This document shows positions 1-7,825 of a DNA stretch of 13,683 nt, in pieces. This stretch comes from Phoronis pallida (Eukaryota; Phoronida; Phoronidae): the NCBI GenBank assembly GCA_028565715.1, contig JAOXYC010141108.1, forward strand, positions 1-13,683. The letters are read 5' to 3'. A program made the position numbers and the translations under genes. Under the pieces are notes generated by a model. That model did not search any database and was not told the DNA's origin. It saw nothing but the letters and a program-made list of their open reading frames with translations. Position 1 is the stretch's first letter, and each line of letters starts with the position of its first letter.

Positions 1-162
1 ATGAAGTGTCCGGCCACCACTGAGACTGGTGGTCCTGTCATATCACTGGAGACAACTGAAGAAAGTGATTCATTATCTATAGTATGGAACTCTGTGTCTA
101 CACAAGTACAACCTATATCTGGGTATATACTCTACCTGAATGGTCAACAGTGTGGTAGTAAG
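1..162 (+). CDS. Unit A exon 1 (partial?): first half of FN3 domain
   Basis: Encodes residues 1-54 in frame 1, ending ...NGQQCGSK, followed by the donor AAG|GTAGGT at 163 (phase 0). It carries the FN3 A-C' strands, including the conserved core tryptophan in IVWNSV and the GYILYLNG strand. The window's first three bases are ATG. This could be a real start or merely an internal methionine, because a KCPATTETGGP lead-in directly before an FN3 strand is also what a linker would look like. A degenerate tandem copy of the 3' two thirds of this exon lies just downstream at 221-321. Confidence 0.8.
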
Positions 163-583
163 GTAGGTTCAGATAGGATTAATTAGAAAAACTGAGTGCA
201 TGGGGTCACCAAGTGCAAGTGAGAAACAACTGATGAAAATAATTCATTGTCTATCATATGGAACTCTGTGTCTACACAAGTTCAACCTATATACTTGAAT
301 GGTCAACAGTGTGGTACCAATGTGAGTTACACAAGTCATATCCAAATGAGTCACTGGGTGCATGGGGTCATTAAGTGCAAGTGAAATGATTAGAAATCAT
401 GAAATATGATTATTGTTTACTCTGTTCACTCTTCTTGTTACATTCCAACTCTCAGGAAACATGCAGTACTCTGGAAATAGTGTCATAGCCATTGTTCAAC
501 TTTCACAATTCCGTCCTTTATTATAGAAGGTCAAAACTAATCATTTGGCCAGCAGCCTTCCATAATGTGTGTCTTTGTTGTAG
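163..583 (+). other. Intron 1, containing a duplicated exon relic
   Basis: GT-AG intron of 421 bases between AAG|GTAGGT and TTGTTGTAG|GTT. Its first half is a tandem copy of exon 1 and of the intron sequence just after it. The motif GTGCATGGGGTCA occurs at about 196 and again at about 358. The remainder is plain AT-rich DNA. Confidence 0.75.
221..321 (+). pseudogene. Tandem relic copy of FN3 exon 1
   Basis: Bases 223-321 read ETTDENNSLSIIWNS... through YLNGQQCGTN without a stop. They match exon 1 residues 18-54 closely, except for an in-frame loss of 15 bases that removes SGYIL. The copy ends in a good donor, AAT|GTGAGT, in the same phase 0 as exon 1. Upstream, however, there is an in-frame TGA at 220-222 and only a weak AG with no pyrimidine tract, and the deleted residues make up a core FN3 strand. 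I read it as a decayed duplicate exon; use as an alternative exon is possible but not supported by an acceptor. Confidence 0.75.
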
Positions 584-683
584 GTTTTGCCTGATGAAGA
601 TAGCAATAGATGTAAAGTTGTCATAGAAGGCTGTGAACTACATGTCTCCTACAAGTTTATTGTCATGGGCATTCCAGCTAACG
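584..683 (+). CDS. Unit A exon 2: second half of FN3 domain
   Basis: Acceptor TTGTTGTAG|GTTTTG, donor AACG|GTGAGA. Encodes residues 55-87 (VLPDEDSNRCKVVIEG...IPAN) and the first base of Gly88 (phase 1). It supplies the FN3 E-F strands: VVIEGCELHVSYKFIVMG is the usual hydrophobic-loop-tyrosine corner. The frame joins exon 1 in phase 0 and exon 3 in phase 1 without a stop. Confidence 0.85.
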
Positions 684-711
684 GTGAGAACTTCTGTGAT
701 TTCTTGTATTC

Positions 712-853
712 AACGGGGCTAGAACTAAGAACTCCTCAGATGGCGCTATTGTTTTATGTGGTATTACCATTAACAATGGCTTTACAGACGCATGCCCTAT
801 GCTGACTTGCCACATAATACACTGCTGCCGCCTTTTGGTCAACTAGCCCCATT
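712..853 (-). mobile_element. MITE-like element, copy 1
   Basis: About 142 bases with terminal inverted repeats (AACGGGGCTAG at the left end; AACTAGCCCCATT at the right end). It matches the reverse complement of 7415-7562 with about 6 substitutions over the aligned 142 bases plus one 6-base gap near one end. The interior contains a second inverted pair (TTTTATGTGG ... CCACATAAT). There is no coding capacity. Small size, terminal inverted repeats and two dispersed copies fit a miniature inverted-repeat transposable element. The target duplication is unclear: TCA stands on both sides of copy 1 if the ends are set at AC...AT. Strand is assigned opposite to copy 2. Confidence 0.75.
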
Positions 854-1249
854 CAGACGCTTTGGGGAGATATTTTGTGGGTGCTTTTCAACAATGAAAG
901 TCGGGGCAAAACACAAAAGAATTGAATATCCTTGGATGTATATAATTATGTAAAAGAATATTTTAAAATCTGAAATGTACTTGATGATAAACATTCTCAA
1001 AGTCGGTATTCAAGGGTAGATGGTGCTATTATGGCTGATATAGCAACTAAATTGGGTGACAAAAATAAGCGGAAAATCCTTTCGATTGCATCAGCCAATT
1101 TTATCAGTGTCTCGGTTTATGAATTTTAGGTGGGGTGGCATAGAATTGTAGATCCTCATGCTTCACAGAAAAAGATCATATATACTCTCCTAAAGCACAT
1201 AATTATTTTAACCTGAAATAAAATATGTTGTCGAGACCGGAGTGTATAC

Positions 1250-1490
1250 AGATGAGTTAAAATTGATTAAAAATCCAGCACTTAATTTCAGGTTAATACA
1301 ATAAAAATAGTTAAAACACTTACTAGCTTTCGGACTTACGAAACATGTCCTTTCTCAAGTGTAAACGAATCTTATTTGTTTACACTTGAGAAAGGATGTG
1401 TTTCGTAAGTCCAAAAGCTAGTGTATTAACTGTTTTCATTGTATTAACTGGAAATAAAGTGCTGAATTTTTAATCGATTTTAACTCATCT
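1250..1490. repeat. Large fold-back (inverted repeat), arms about 115 bp
   Basis: The left arm 1250-1366 and right arm 1378-1490 are reverse complements with about 11 mismatches and one 4-base gap (about 90% identity), separated by an 11-base loop. The inner 40 bases are the best conserved part (ACTTACGAAAC, CCTTTCTCAAGTGTAAAC). The transcribed intron could form a very long hairpin. It is a fold-back transposon, or two head-to-head copies of a longer repeat end; no coding sequence or clear target duplication is visible. Confidence 0.85.
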
Positions 1491-1867
1491 ATTTTAACCT
1501 GATATGTTTGAAATATGACGAAAGTCAGCCACTGACTTTGACAATTCTCTTGTTTTATGAATTTTTTGGAATCTTAATGAATATCTATCTAGTTTTACAT
1601 TATCAGGTTGAAATTCAAGCACATGCGCCTGTAAGTAGGTAATAGGAATATTTATGGCAAAAATCGCTTTAAGTGATTGACCTATTTTCTGAAGTTTAGC
1701 CCAGGCATGCATCCTGTATAGGTTCATGTTTTAGCTCATATAAATTATTCGAACTTTAAATCAATGTTTTTTTATTTTTCTTGAAATTTGCACAGTGAAA
1801 TAATAATTTTTCATTTGTGTTTACTTAAATTTGTTTTATAAAATTTATATTTATCAACTTGAAACAG

Positions 1868-2032
1868 GCGCTGGTAAACCCAAGATGTCTAATGAGTTAG
1901 AGGTCGTGTTGCCCCTGGAGACGGTAGATATTGTGCTGCCACCTATTGAGGCGCGGAGAGGTGCTGAAGACTTGTTCTGTGAATATATTGAAGTGAGCGA
2001 AGGGTCAGGAATGATGCCAAATATGAATTCTG
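1868..2032 (+). CDS. Unit A exon 3: last FN3 strand and linker
   Basis: Acceptor GAAACAG|GCGCTGG, donor TCTG|GTACGT; phase 1 at both ends. Encodes Gly88 (completed), then AGKPKMSNELEVVLPLE, the FN3 G strand, followed by an acidic linker (IEARRGAEDLFCEYIEVSEGS) up to residue 142. It is exactly 165 bases, so it is a symmetric 1-1 exon. The match between ...IPAN|G and AGKPKMSN across the junction is what is expected for an FN3 F-G loop. Confidence 0.85.
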
Positions 2033-2344
2033 GTACGTGATATGGTCTGTTTAATAACTACTCCAAAAGAAATACCTTTGTCAGTTTTGTTAGGGGACCC
2101 CATCCATATCATGTTCACAAAACTGACCACAGATGACTTGCAATACCACTGACTCACATTTGTTAAATTAATTCATGTAAACACTTTGAAAATTTCAGTA
2201 GCTCACTGACAGTTAAATTTTGAAATTTGCCTTTTTTCAGATTTTTCACAAAAAATTAACTTGTTAGAGTTGTTTTATTTTGTTTTTGTTTGGGAATTGT
2301 TTGGTCATCACCATCACAAGATTTTTGTTGTTATACACTCACAG
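2033..2344 (+). other. Intron 3
   Basis: GT-AG intron of 312 bases. It contains an 11-base inverted repeat, GTCAGTTTTGT (2080-2090) and ACAAAACTGAC (2117-2127), around a loop that includes the palindrome GGGGACCCC. The acceptor is CACTCACAG|ATAAAA. Confidence 0.7.
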
Positions 2345-3151
2345 ATAAAACCAAGGCAATGGAGCCCCATACCGCCATCATAAATCTCTCTGCCACAGCT
2401 GGCAATGCTGTCAGCAGCCCACGGGATGGCTTAGGCAGGGCGCCCCTTAAACGTGCACAGAGTATGATTTCTACCAGTCGGGCATTGAGAGGCGACCGTA
2501 GACACACAGTGCCAATAGTGGTGGATCTTAAAACTATTGACCCAGATATGAAAGTTGGTGAATGGAAGGTGGTACCAGACTCTGAAAATGGCATTGTTCC
2601 ACCAATGACTGTGGATGGAACCGCTGGCAATGGTGGAGATACTGCCAAAAGGACAGTTGCTGACAATGGACAGAAGTATCCACAGCCAGATACTCTGTCA
2701 CAACAGCAAGCTACCAACCAGAAAGGTGAGCAGGATGGTTCTAATGGTGTAACTGGGGAAACCACTGATGGCAGCCAATCAAAGTCACAAAGAATCCAAT
2801 ATGCAGACATTGCACAGGATGGCACTCAGAAACAGAGACAGGTTGATGAAAGCACTGTTCAAAACACCACCAAACAAGACCAGAACCTGAAAGGTCTGAT
2901 GTTAAAAGGAAACAACAATGATAATCTTGCTGTCCAATATCCAGATGAAACACATGGTCTGAGTGATTCTGGCTGTGTGTCTGATAATCACAACATCTCC
3001 TCCCCAAAGACCAATGGAACCAGTCCAGACTCTCAACCTGCTCAGCCCAGGGAGCGCATGTCTGACCAAACCATGCACGGCGATGGTATCAGTTCACATA
3101 ATGTTGTCCCTGGCAACAAGGTTGATGGTCCTGTCAATGATTCAAAGCAAG
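2345..3151 (+). CDS. Unit A exon 4: large disordered-region exon
   Basis: An 807-base symmetric 1-1 exon encoding residues 143-411. Acceptor CACTCACAG|AT completes Asp143; donor GCAAG|GTATTG. The first part has a basic/hydrophobic stretch (KRAQSMISTSRALRGDRRHT then VPIVVDLKTIDPDM) that looks like the only ordered or conserved piece. The remainder is rich in G, D, N, Q, S and T with few hydrophobic residues, so it is probably unstructured. The coding frame stays open after the donor to TGA at 3307-3309, which allows a retained-intron isoform (see the 3152-3309 entry). A long minus-strand reading frame across this exon is a shadow. Confidence 0.85.
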
Positions 3152-3309
3152 GTATTGTTTATGGCATGCAGTATTTGATTTTGGAGTGGCACTTTCTACT
3201 GCTGAAATCTTCATTGCTCAGATGGTATATACAACATCCACTAGAGTACGCCACTGTCTTCTTCCAGGCACTCATTCTTTTTATTACAACTCGATTGTTG
3301 CTTTTCTGA
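3152..3309 (+). CDS. Possible alternative 3' end of exon 4 (retained intron, hydrophobic tail)
   Basis: If the donor at 3152 is not used, the frame continues for 52 residues (from Gly412) to TGA at 3307-3309. This tail is markedly hydrophobic and ends in a segment of about 20 residues suitable as a membrane anchor (FFQALILF, then TRLLLF at the very end). An AATAAA lies at 3513-3518, about 200 bases after that stop. T-rich intron DNA gives hydrophobic codons by chance, so this is only a candidate isoform. Confidence 0.2.
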
Positions 3310-3512
3310 TCTCCATGACAACATGCCTTGTTGTTCATCTCATTTCCATAACATCTGTTGTTGTTTATCTAGCTCGCCATGACAACACAGTTAGTTGTTT
3401 CTTCATTTTTCTCTAGATGCTGTTTTCTTTGATGTTATGTTTCCCATTTAGAAAAGAAATTATACATGGCATCAATATATCAGAAAAAGGGACAATGTTA
3501 AAACACTGGCTA

Positions 3513-3518
3513 AATAAA
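3513..3518 (+). terminator. Candidate intronic polyadenylation signal
   Basis: AATAAA followed by a T/G-containing stretch (CTTGTAGT). It would serve the retained-intron form ending at 3309. In AT-rich DNA this hexamer is frequent, so position is the only support. Confidence 0.15.
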
Positions 3519-5933
3519 TCTTGTAGTATTAAAAATAGAAAATGAAGTAGAATATATATAAAGCCCCTACATATTATGTTATTTAAATTATTGAATGAGA
3601 AAATACATGAAATTTTTAAACATTTTGCTTTGAAAAATGTTTTAGGTCTTCAAATACAGTTGCTCTTCAAAAACTCAAAAGATTTCATATTAAAAATAGA
3701 TGTTGAATTACAAAAATCTTTCAAGACATTGTTAAAAGGGGACCCCCTGTTGGTATTCTCCTAAAGCAGTCCCTATTGTTTGCACTGACTAATCATTTCT
3801 CATCGTTAATCAAAGTTACCAAGAACATTCATAAGAAAACTACTAAACAATTCATAGAGTCCTTAAATATTTATACCCTGCTTGCATGTTAGAATTAACA
3901 ATGGAAGCAAAGGTCATCATTAATTCATTGATATAACTGATTATGTTTCATTGTAACTATTAGATACAGATGTAACTTAGTTTTTGGTGGATGTTTATTG
4001 TGAATGTTCTAGCTTGATATTACTTTTGGTAAGTTTTTGCGTATTTAAAGTGAATTTCTGGTCCCTTTTAAAAAATGTTTTAAATGAAATTTTTTTGCGG
4101 GACCATGAAATAACTTTGAATTTCTGTGCATGATCAAATACGAAATTGGCATTGGATTTTGTGTACTGTGTTTAGGAATTTGTTAACATTGAAAATTATA
4201 TCAATCAATCTTATTTCAAATGATAATTTTTGTGACTTTGCATCCTATTTGATGAATCTCCCACTAAAGTTAGTAAATGCTCTTTTGGGTTCTCACTAGT
4301 TCGTCTACTCGTGGTGTGTGCAAATAACTTTGCCACAATTATGGGTGGGGATTAAATTCATGAACATTTGAGAATAAATTTGCAGGTATATCCCTCCATC
4401 AAGTCAAAATTGACAAAATGTCTTTGATTTAAGAACCATTATGAGCAGGTTTTTGAGTTAATTTTTAGTTGATTTAAAAATTAATTTAAAATTAATTTAT
4501 TCTCAGGAACTATTTTTTATATTTTTTATATGAAACATTGTTTACATTCTTGGCCCAGATTTTCAACCCGACTTCATTTTATGAAACAGTCAAACTGTAG
4601 GATTGCCTGAAATGATATTCTAATCGCAACTCTTTTAAAAGACTGTAACTGATTTAATGGAGAGGTGTATGCATTTTTCTTGAAATGACGGTACTATGGT
4701 TTTTGAAGAAAGGTTCAAATAATATCTGATATAGACAGATGAAGATATTCCTTTGTTAGGCTGAATGAAAATAAAATGCAACTCCAAAACCTTATTTTAA
4801 ATGAATTGTTTATATATCATTCTATCTATAAGAAAAATGGCAATATATAATTTCATTTATGGAAGATCTACACTTCAATTGCATACCTACAATATGATAA
4901 ATATATTGCATAAATTAGTTAGCATTATCTGAAGACCATTCTTACCTGCAATGTATTAGATAATTAGTCTAATTATATCAGCAAGATTTTAAGATGAGAT
5001 ATTGCAATAACTTGCATGTTGAAGAAACATATTTTGATAACATGTGGTTGAAGTAATAAATTATTGATAGATGAGTCAGCATTGTTTAGTATTATTGTCA
5101 TGCTATAACTACCCATGTCAAATTGACGGTCAGACCTTCCTCGGGGACTTGGCAATATTTTTCTTCCACAAGAATTAATCTTAGACTTTTGATAACCATA
5201 CCTTAATCTCTATGGGGCTTTGGACATTTTTCATGAACTTATTTTGCATTAGGTTAAGCAAGTTATCTGATTTTTTGCCATCACATTTCATTATATTAAT
5301 TGAATGTATCAATGAAACTTGAAAATACTTATAGCCAAAAATATTCACCTAATTGTTAACAATAGATGTCAACCTCATTGAAAATGTAATTTCTAAAAAA
5401 ACATATCACATTTATTGAAACTTAAACACAGCCAGACAGTTTAAAAAGGTGTTTATATTTACCTACAGGAATAACCTACACTGGTACAGGAACCTAATCT
5501 AATTTCCTATTTTTGCATGCATGTCTTTTCAGTCTGTTAGTTTTTGAAAAAGGGACCAAATTTTTTAAATATGGTTCAAATCTGTGTGGTGAAGAATGAA
5601 ATTAAAGTAAACAACACTTGATTTGAAAATTCTTATGATTTTGGCACTTTTGAACAATAACAGTTCTGTTCAGATTTCAGTTTCTAGTTGAGATTTAGTA
5701 AAAAGGGAAAGTAGTGAATACGGTATTAAATTAAAATGCTATTCTGATCATTATAAAAGTTTAGTAAGAAGAAAAAAAAGTTTTCTGAAATTTGGTTCAT
5801 ATGCTTATGGCAAAAGCAGTCAGCAACCAGTTATTTTTTAGTTGTTCTACATTTGAAACATTCACCCTCAAATGTTCTTTCTGAATGCACAGTTAAGCAA
5901 TCAGTCATTTTATTGATTTTACAATTTTTCCAG

Positions 5934-6119
5934 AGATTATTGCGGATGTGACCAGCCCATTCCCAGTTGACAGCATTTACCATCAGGACTTGATTCGCAA
6001 ACAGCCTAGCAACAGTAACCAACGGCAACAACAACCGGCCCAAAACAACCAGGTGCCATTTGATGGTCAAACAGAACAGCGTTATCAACAACAGAATCCA
6101 TACCAGGCTTACAAAACAG
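5934..6119 (+). CDS. Unit A exon 5: Q/N-rich linker
   Basis: A 186-base symmetric 1-1 exon; acceptor TTTTTCCAG|AG completes Glu412, donor AAACAG|GTAGAA. Encodes residues 412-473: EIIADVTSPFPVDSIYHQDLIRKQ, then a Q/N-rich low-complexity run (NSNQRQQQPAQNNQ ... YQQQNPYQAYK). The short ordered-looking start followed by glutamine-rich sequence continues smoothly into exon 6. The second AG of CAGAG would break the frame, which fixes the acceptor. Confidence 0.85.
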
Positions 6120-6695
6120 GTAGAAAAATTCAAATTTTAAAATTATAAAAAAATTAAATATATTTTTTGTTCTGGCTCTCAAATGCATAATTTCAATGAA
6201 ACTCTGGTTTTAATGATTAAAATCAGTATAGCGTTATTGGACGCATAATAAAATAGATAAAAACGAAGTTAATGACAAAATCTGGTATAAAAGATGTGCT
6301 ATATATTTGCAGAATAAAAACCCAAACAGTTTCGCCTCAAGGCTTGGTCACTGGTCTGGTTTTAATGTTTATTATGCTGTGGAAATTACTTATCAATAAC
6401 CATTAAGCATTTTCGTACCCATTGTTTTTTTTTTCCAAAAAATGGTTCGAGTAAACCCAGTAAATTTTCGTCAAAACACAAATGATTGTTAATTTGATAC
6501 ATCAATTTATTATAATTTGACGATGAGCTCATGATTTTCTTTCAACTTCAAAGTTAAGAAACAACTGTGCATAAGCAGAGAGTAACAACCCTTCTTGTTT
6601 GTTAACCTTTGTGTGTTTCCCTTTATCTTTGACCTCTAAAGTTATACTCTTTACTTTTCTAAGAAATGCATGCATTCCCCTACTTTTCTTTCAAG
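6120..6695 (+). other. Intron 5
   Basis: GT-AG intron of 576 bases, CAG|GTAGAA to TTTCTTTCAAG|CC. AT-rich; I see no embedded feature. Confidence 0.7.
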
Positions 6696-6872
6696 CCTAC
6701 CCTCCAGTAGCACCCAACCAGTACCCTCCCCAACAGATGCCCAGTCAGCAACCCCTACAACAAGGGGGTAACTACTATCAATCACAGCAGCAATATGCAA
6801 ATTATCAGCAACAAGGGAGGAGCCAACATTATGGTCAACCAATGAATCAAAAGATAGTGCCTCCTATGAAGA
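6696..6872 (+). CDS. Unit A exon 6: Q/P/Y-rich low-complexity exon
   Basis: A 177-base symmetric 1-1 exon; acceptor TTTCTTTCAAG|CC completes Ala474, donor AAGA|GTAAGT. Encodes residues 474-532: AYPPVAPNQYPPQQMPSQQP, then QQGG-NYYQSQQQYANYQQQG, ending KIVPPMK. The composition (Q, Y, P, G, S, N) is prion-like, of the type linked to weak self-association in other proteins. Joined to exon 7 it gives MK-MSQSD; joined to exon 9 (skipping 7 and 8) it would also stay in frame. Confidence 0.85.
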
Positions 6873-7646
6873 GTAAGTCGGGATTGACATTGTTACAAGA
6901 AATAAGCAACAGAATGTGATAATGCTCATTGATAGTATTTTGACAAATCAAAAAAACCACTTGAGTTTTTTTTTCAGTCATAACATGTTTCACAGGAAAC
7001 TTATCAACCATTATTGTGAGAATGACACCTCTACCTGACGTGAGTGTGTAATTTTGAAGATGCTCTCGTACTCAGTTTGAAGACTTTTCATACACAAAAT
7101 AAAGCATGGCAATGGTGGTTGGTTCTATCAAAAACTGATTGAAACGTTTAACTCTGTAAATATTTATGTACATATATTATTTGAACGATGAATCTACTGG
7201 CAAAAACGTTTGTCGTTTCTTTCCTGTTATTAAAAAAACTGTTTTTTGTCTAAATACTATAGGTTTATCATCATCTCTGTGATTGGTGTCAATGAGATAA
7301 TTCAGGCATGATGGTTTGTCAAGATTACTGTCCCATATTATGATCGAACAATCTGAATCCATTTTCCCTTTTGGGAAATAGTTTAACTGTGATTAGTCAA
7401 TTCTGCATGCTCCCAATGGGGCTAGTTGACCAAAATGCGGCAGCAGTGTATTATGTGGCAAATCAGCATAGCGCATGCGTCCGTAAAGCCATTGTTAATG
7501 GCAATACCACATAAAACAATAGCGCCATCTGAGGAGTTCTTAGTTTACCAACTAGCCCCATTCCACTCTCCAATTCTTGTGTATTGACTTCCAATGAACA
7601 TCTGTGAACTTCACTGTTCTAAATCTCTTTCTCTCTTTCCTTACAG
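6873..7646 (+). other. Intron 6, containing MITE-like copy 2
   Basis: GT-AG intron of 774 bases, AAGA|GTAAGT to a very strong acceptor with a long pyrimidine tract (CTCTTTCTCTCTTTCCTTACAG). MITE-like copy 2 occupies 7415-7562, ending only 84 bases before the acceptor. Otherwise AT-rich with nothing I can support. Confidence 0.7.
7415..7562 (+). mobile_element. MITE-like element, copy 2
   Basis: A 148-base element with near-perfect terminal inverted repeats (AATGGGGCTAGTTG at the left; CAACTAGCCCCATT at the right). It is the reverse complement of 712-853 at about 96% over the aligned bases, and it keeps the 6 bases that copy 1 lacks. The interior inverted pair (ATTATGTGG ... CCACATAAAA) and the near palindrome CCATTGTTAATGG are intact. 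Flanks are CCC and CCA, so the target duplication is uncertain. Non-coding. Its high identity to copy 1 implies fairly recent activity of the family. Confidence 0.8.
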
Positions 7647-7678
7647 TGTCCCAGTCTGATCTCTATTACTACTACTAG
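7647..7678 (+). CDS. Unit A exon 7: terminal exon, tetra-tyrosine end
   Basis: After the strong TTCCTTACAG acceptor, TG completes Met533 with the leftover A of exon 6; then SQSDLYYYY and TAG (7676-7678). No usable donor exists before the stop. The phase fit, the best pyrimidine tract in the window and the AATAAA 29 bases after the stop all support this as a real last coding exon. Confidence 0.7.
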
Positions 7679-7825
7679 ATCGTCTCCACTCTTCTCTGTT
7701 TTGAGACAATAAAAGTGAGAATTGCTGATAGCGGTGTATCAGAGAGATAGGGAGATAACTGTTAAGATACGTTTTATAGAAAGACTTTTATATAAGCACC
7801 ACACTGTATATAAAGATCACCAACC
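7679..7825 (+). promoter_or_regulatory. Very short A-B intergenic region with TATA-like boxes
   Basis: Only 147 bases lie between the stop of A and the ATG of B. They contain AATAAA (7708-7713), TTTATATAAG (7787-7796) and TATATAAAG (7807-7815). Either TATA-like string could position a start, but both sit so close to the ATG that the 5' UTR would be tiny. Unit B may instead be transcribed from farther upstream, or share the upstream transcript. No conserved promoter element beyond these is visible. Confidence 0.3.
7708..7713 (+). terminator. Polyadenylation signal of unit A
   Basis: Canonical AATAAA, 29 bases after the TAG, followed about 18 bases later by a G/T-containing element (GCGGTGTATC). 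It would give a very short 3' UTR of roughly 50-60 bases and end the transcript before the ATG of unit B. Confidence 0.55.

Larger units (their letters stand above)
684..1867 (+). other. Intron 2, with a MITE-like element and a large fold-back
   Basis: GT-AG intron of 1184 bases. It holds the MITE-like copy at 712-853, only 28 bases after the donor, and a 241-base inverted repeat at 1250-1490; both are listed separately. A minus-strand reading frame at 1494-1727 lies beside the fold-back but resembles nothing I recognise. The last 130 bases are T-rich, leading to acceptor GAAACAG|GCGCTGG. Confidence 0.75.
3152..5933 (+). other. Intron 4 (2.8 kb)
   Basis: The longest intron in the window, from CAAG|GTATTG to TTTTTCCAG|AGATTA. 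Apart from the in-frame extension at its start, I see no exon, RNA gene or recognisable transposon coding sequence. It is strongly AT-rich with scattered stops in all frames. Short A/T runs and related AAAAGGGAC-type strings (about 3485, 4060 on the other strand, 5550) recur but are too short to call a repeat family. Confidence 0.65.
1..7678 (+). other. Gene unit A: FN3 domain plus long disordered tail (5'-partial, 7 exons)
   Basis: Seven exons join into one open frame of 542 residues plus a TAG stop; each junction keeps phase (0,1,1,1,1,1 in order) and uses GT-AG borders. Residues about 7-108 form one FN3 beta-sandwich: a PVISLE first strand, a SLSIVWNSV strand with the core Trp, a GYILYLNGQ strand, and a late tyrosine (SYKFIVMG). 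Layout and spacing are reminiscent of FN3 domains in RIM-binding proteins, but no SH3 domain is visible, so I do not name it. The rest (about 109-542) is polar, Q/N/S/P-rich and probably disordered. No signal peptide or membrane segment is seen in the spliced product, so an intracellular scaffold or adaptor role is inferred, not shown. The true N-terminus may lie upstream, because the window opens inside or exactly at coding sequence. Confidence 0.75.

Noticed and set aside
1-3. Window-initial ATG as the certain start codon of unit A
   Set aside because: There is no upstream sequence to judge context or an acceptor, so the first exon is left as possibly partial.
1494-1727. 77-codon minus-strand reading frame beside the fold-back, possible retroelement remnant
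   Set aside because: I see no reverse transcriptase, endonuclease or other motif in it; proximity to the repeat alone is not enough.
2331-2825. 164-codon minus-strand reading frame opposite unit A exon 4
   Set aside because: It is Cys/Ser/Val-rich shadow translation of a phase-verified coding exon, with no recognisable domain or splice support.
4973-5155. 60-codon minus-strand frame in intron 4
   Set aside because: Short, no motif, and expected by chance in a 2.8-kb intron.
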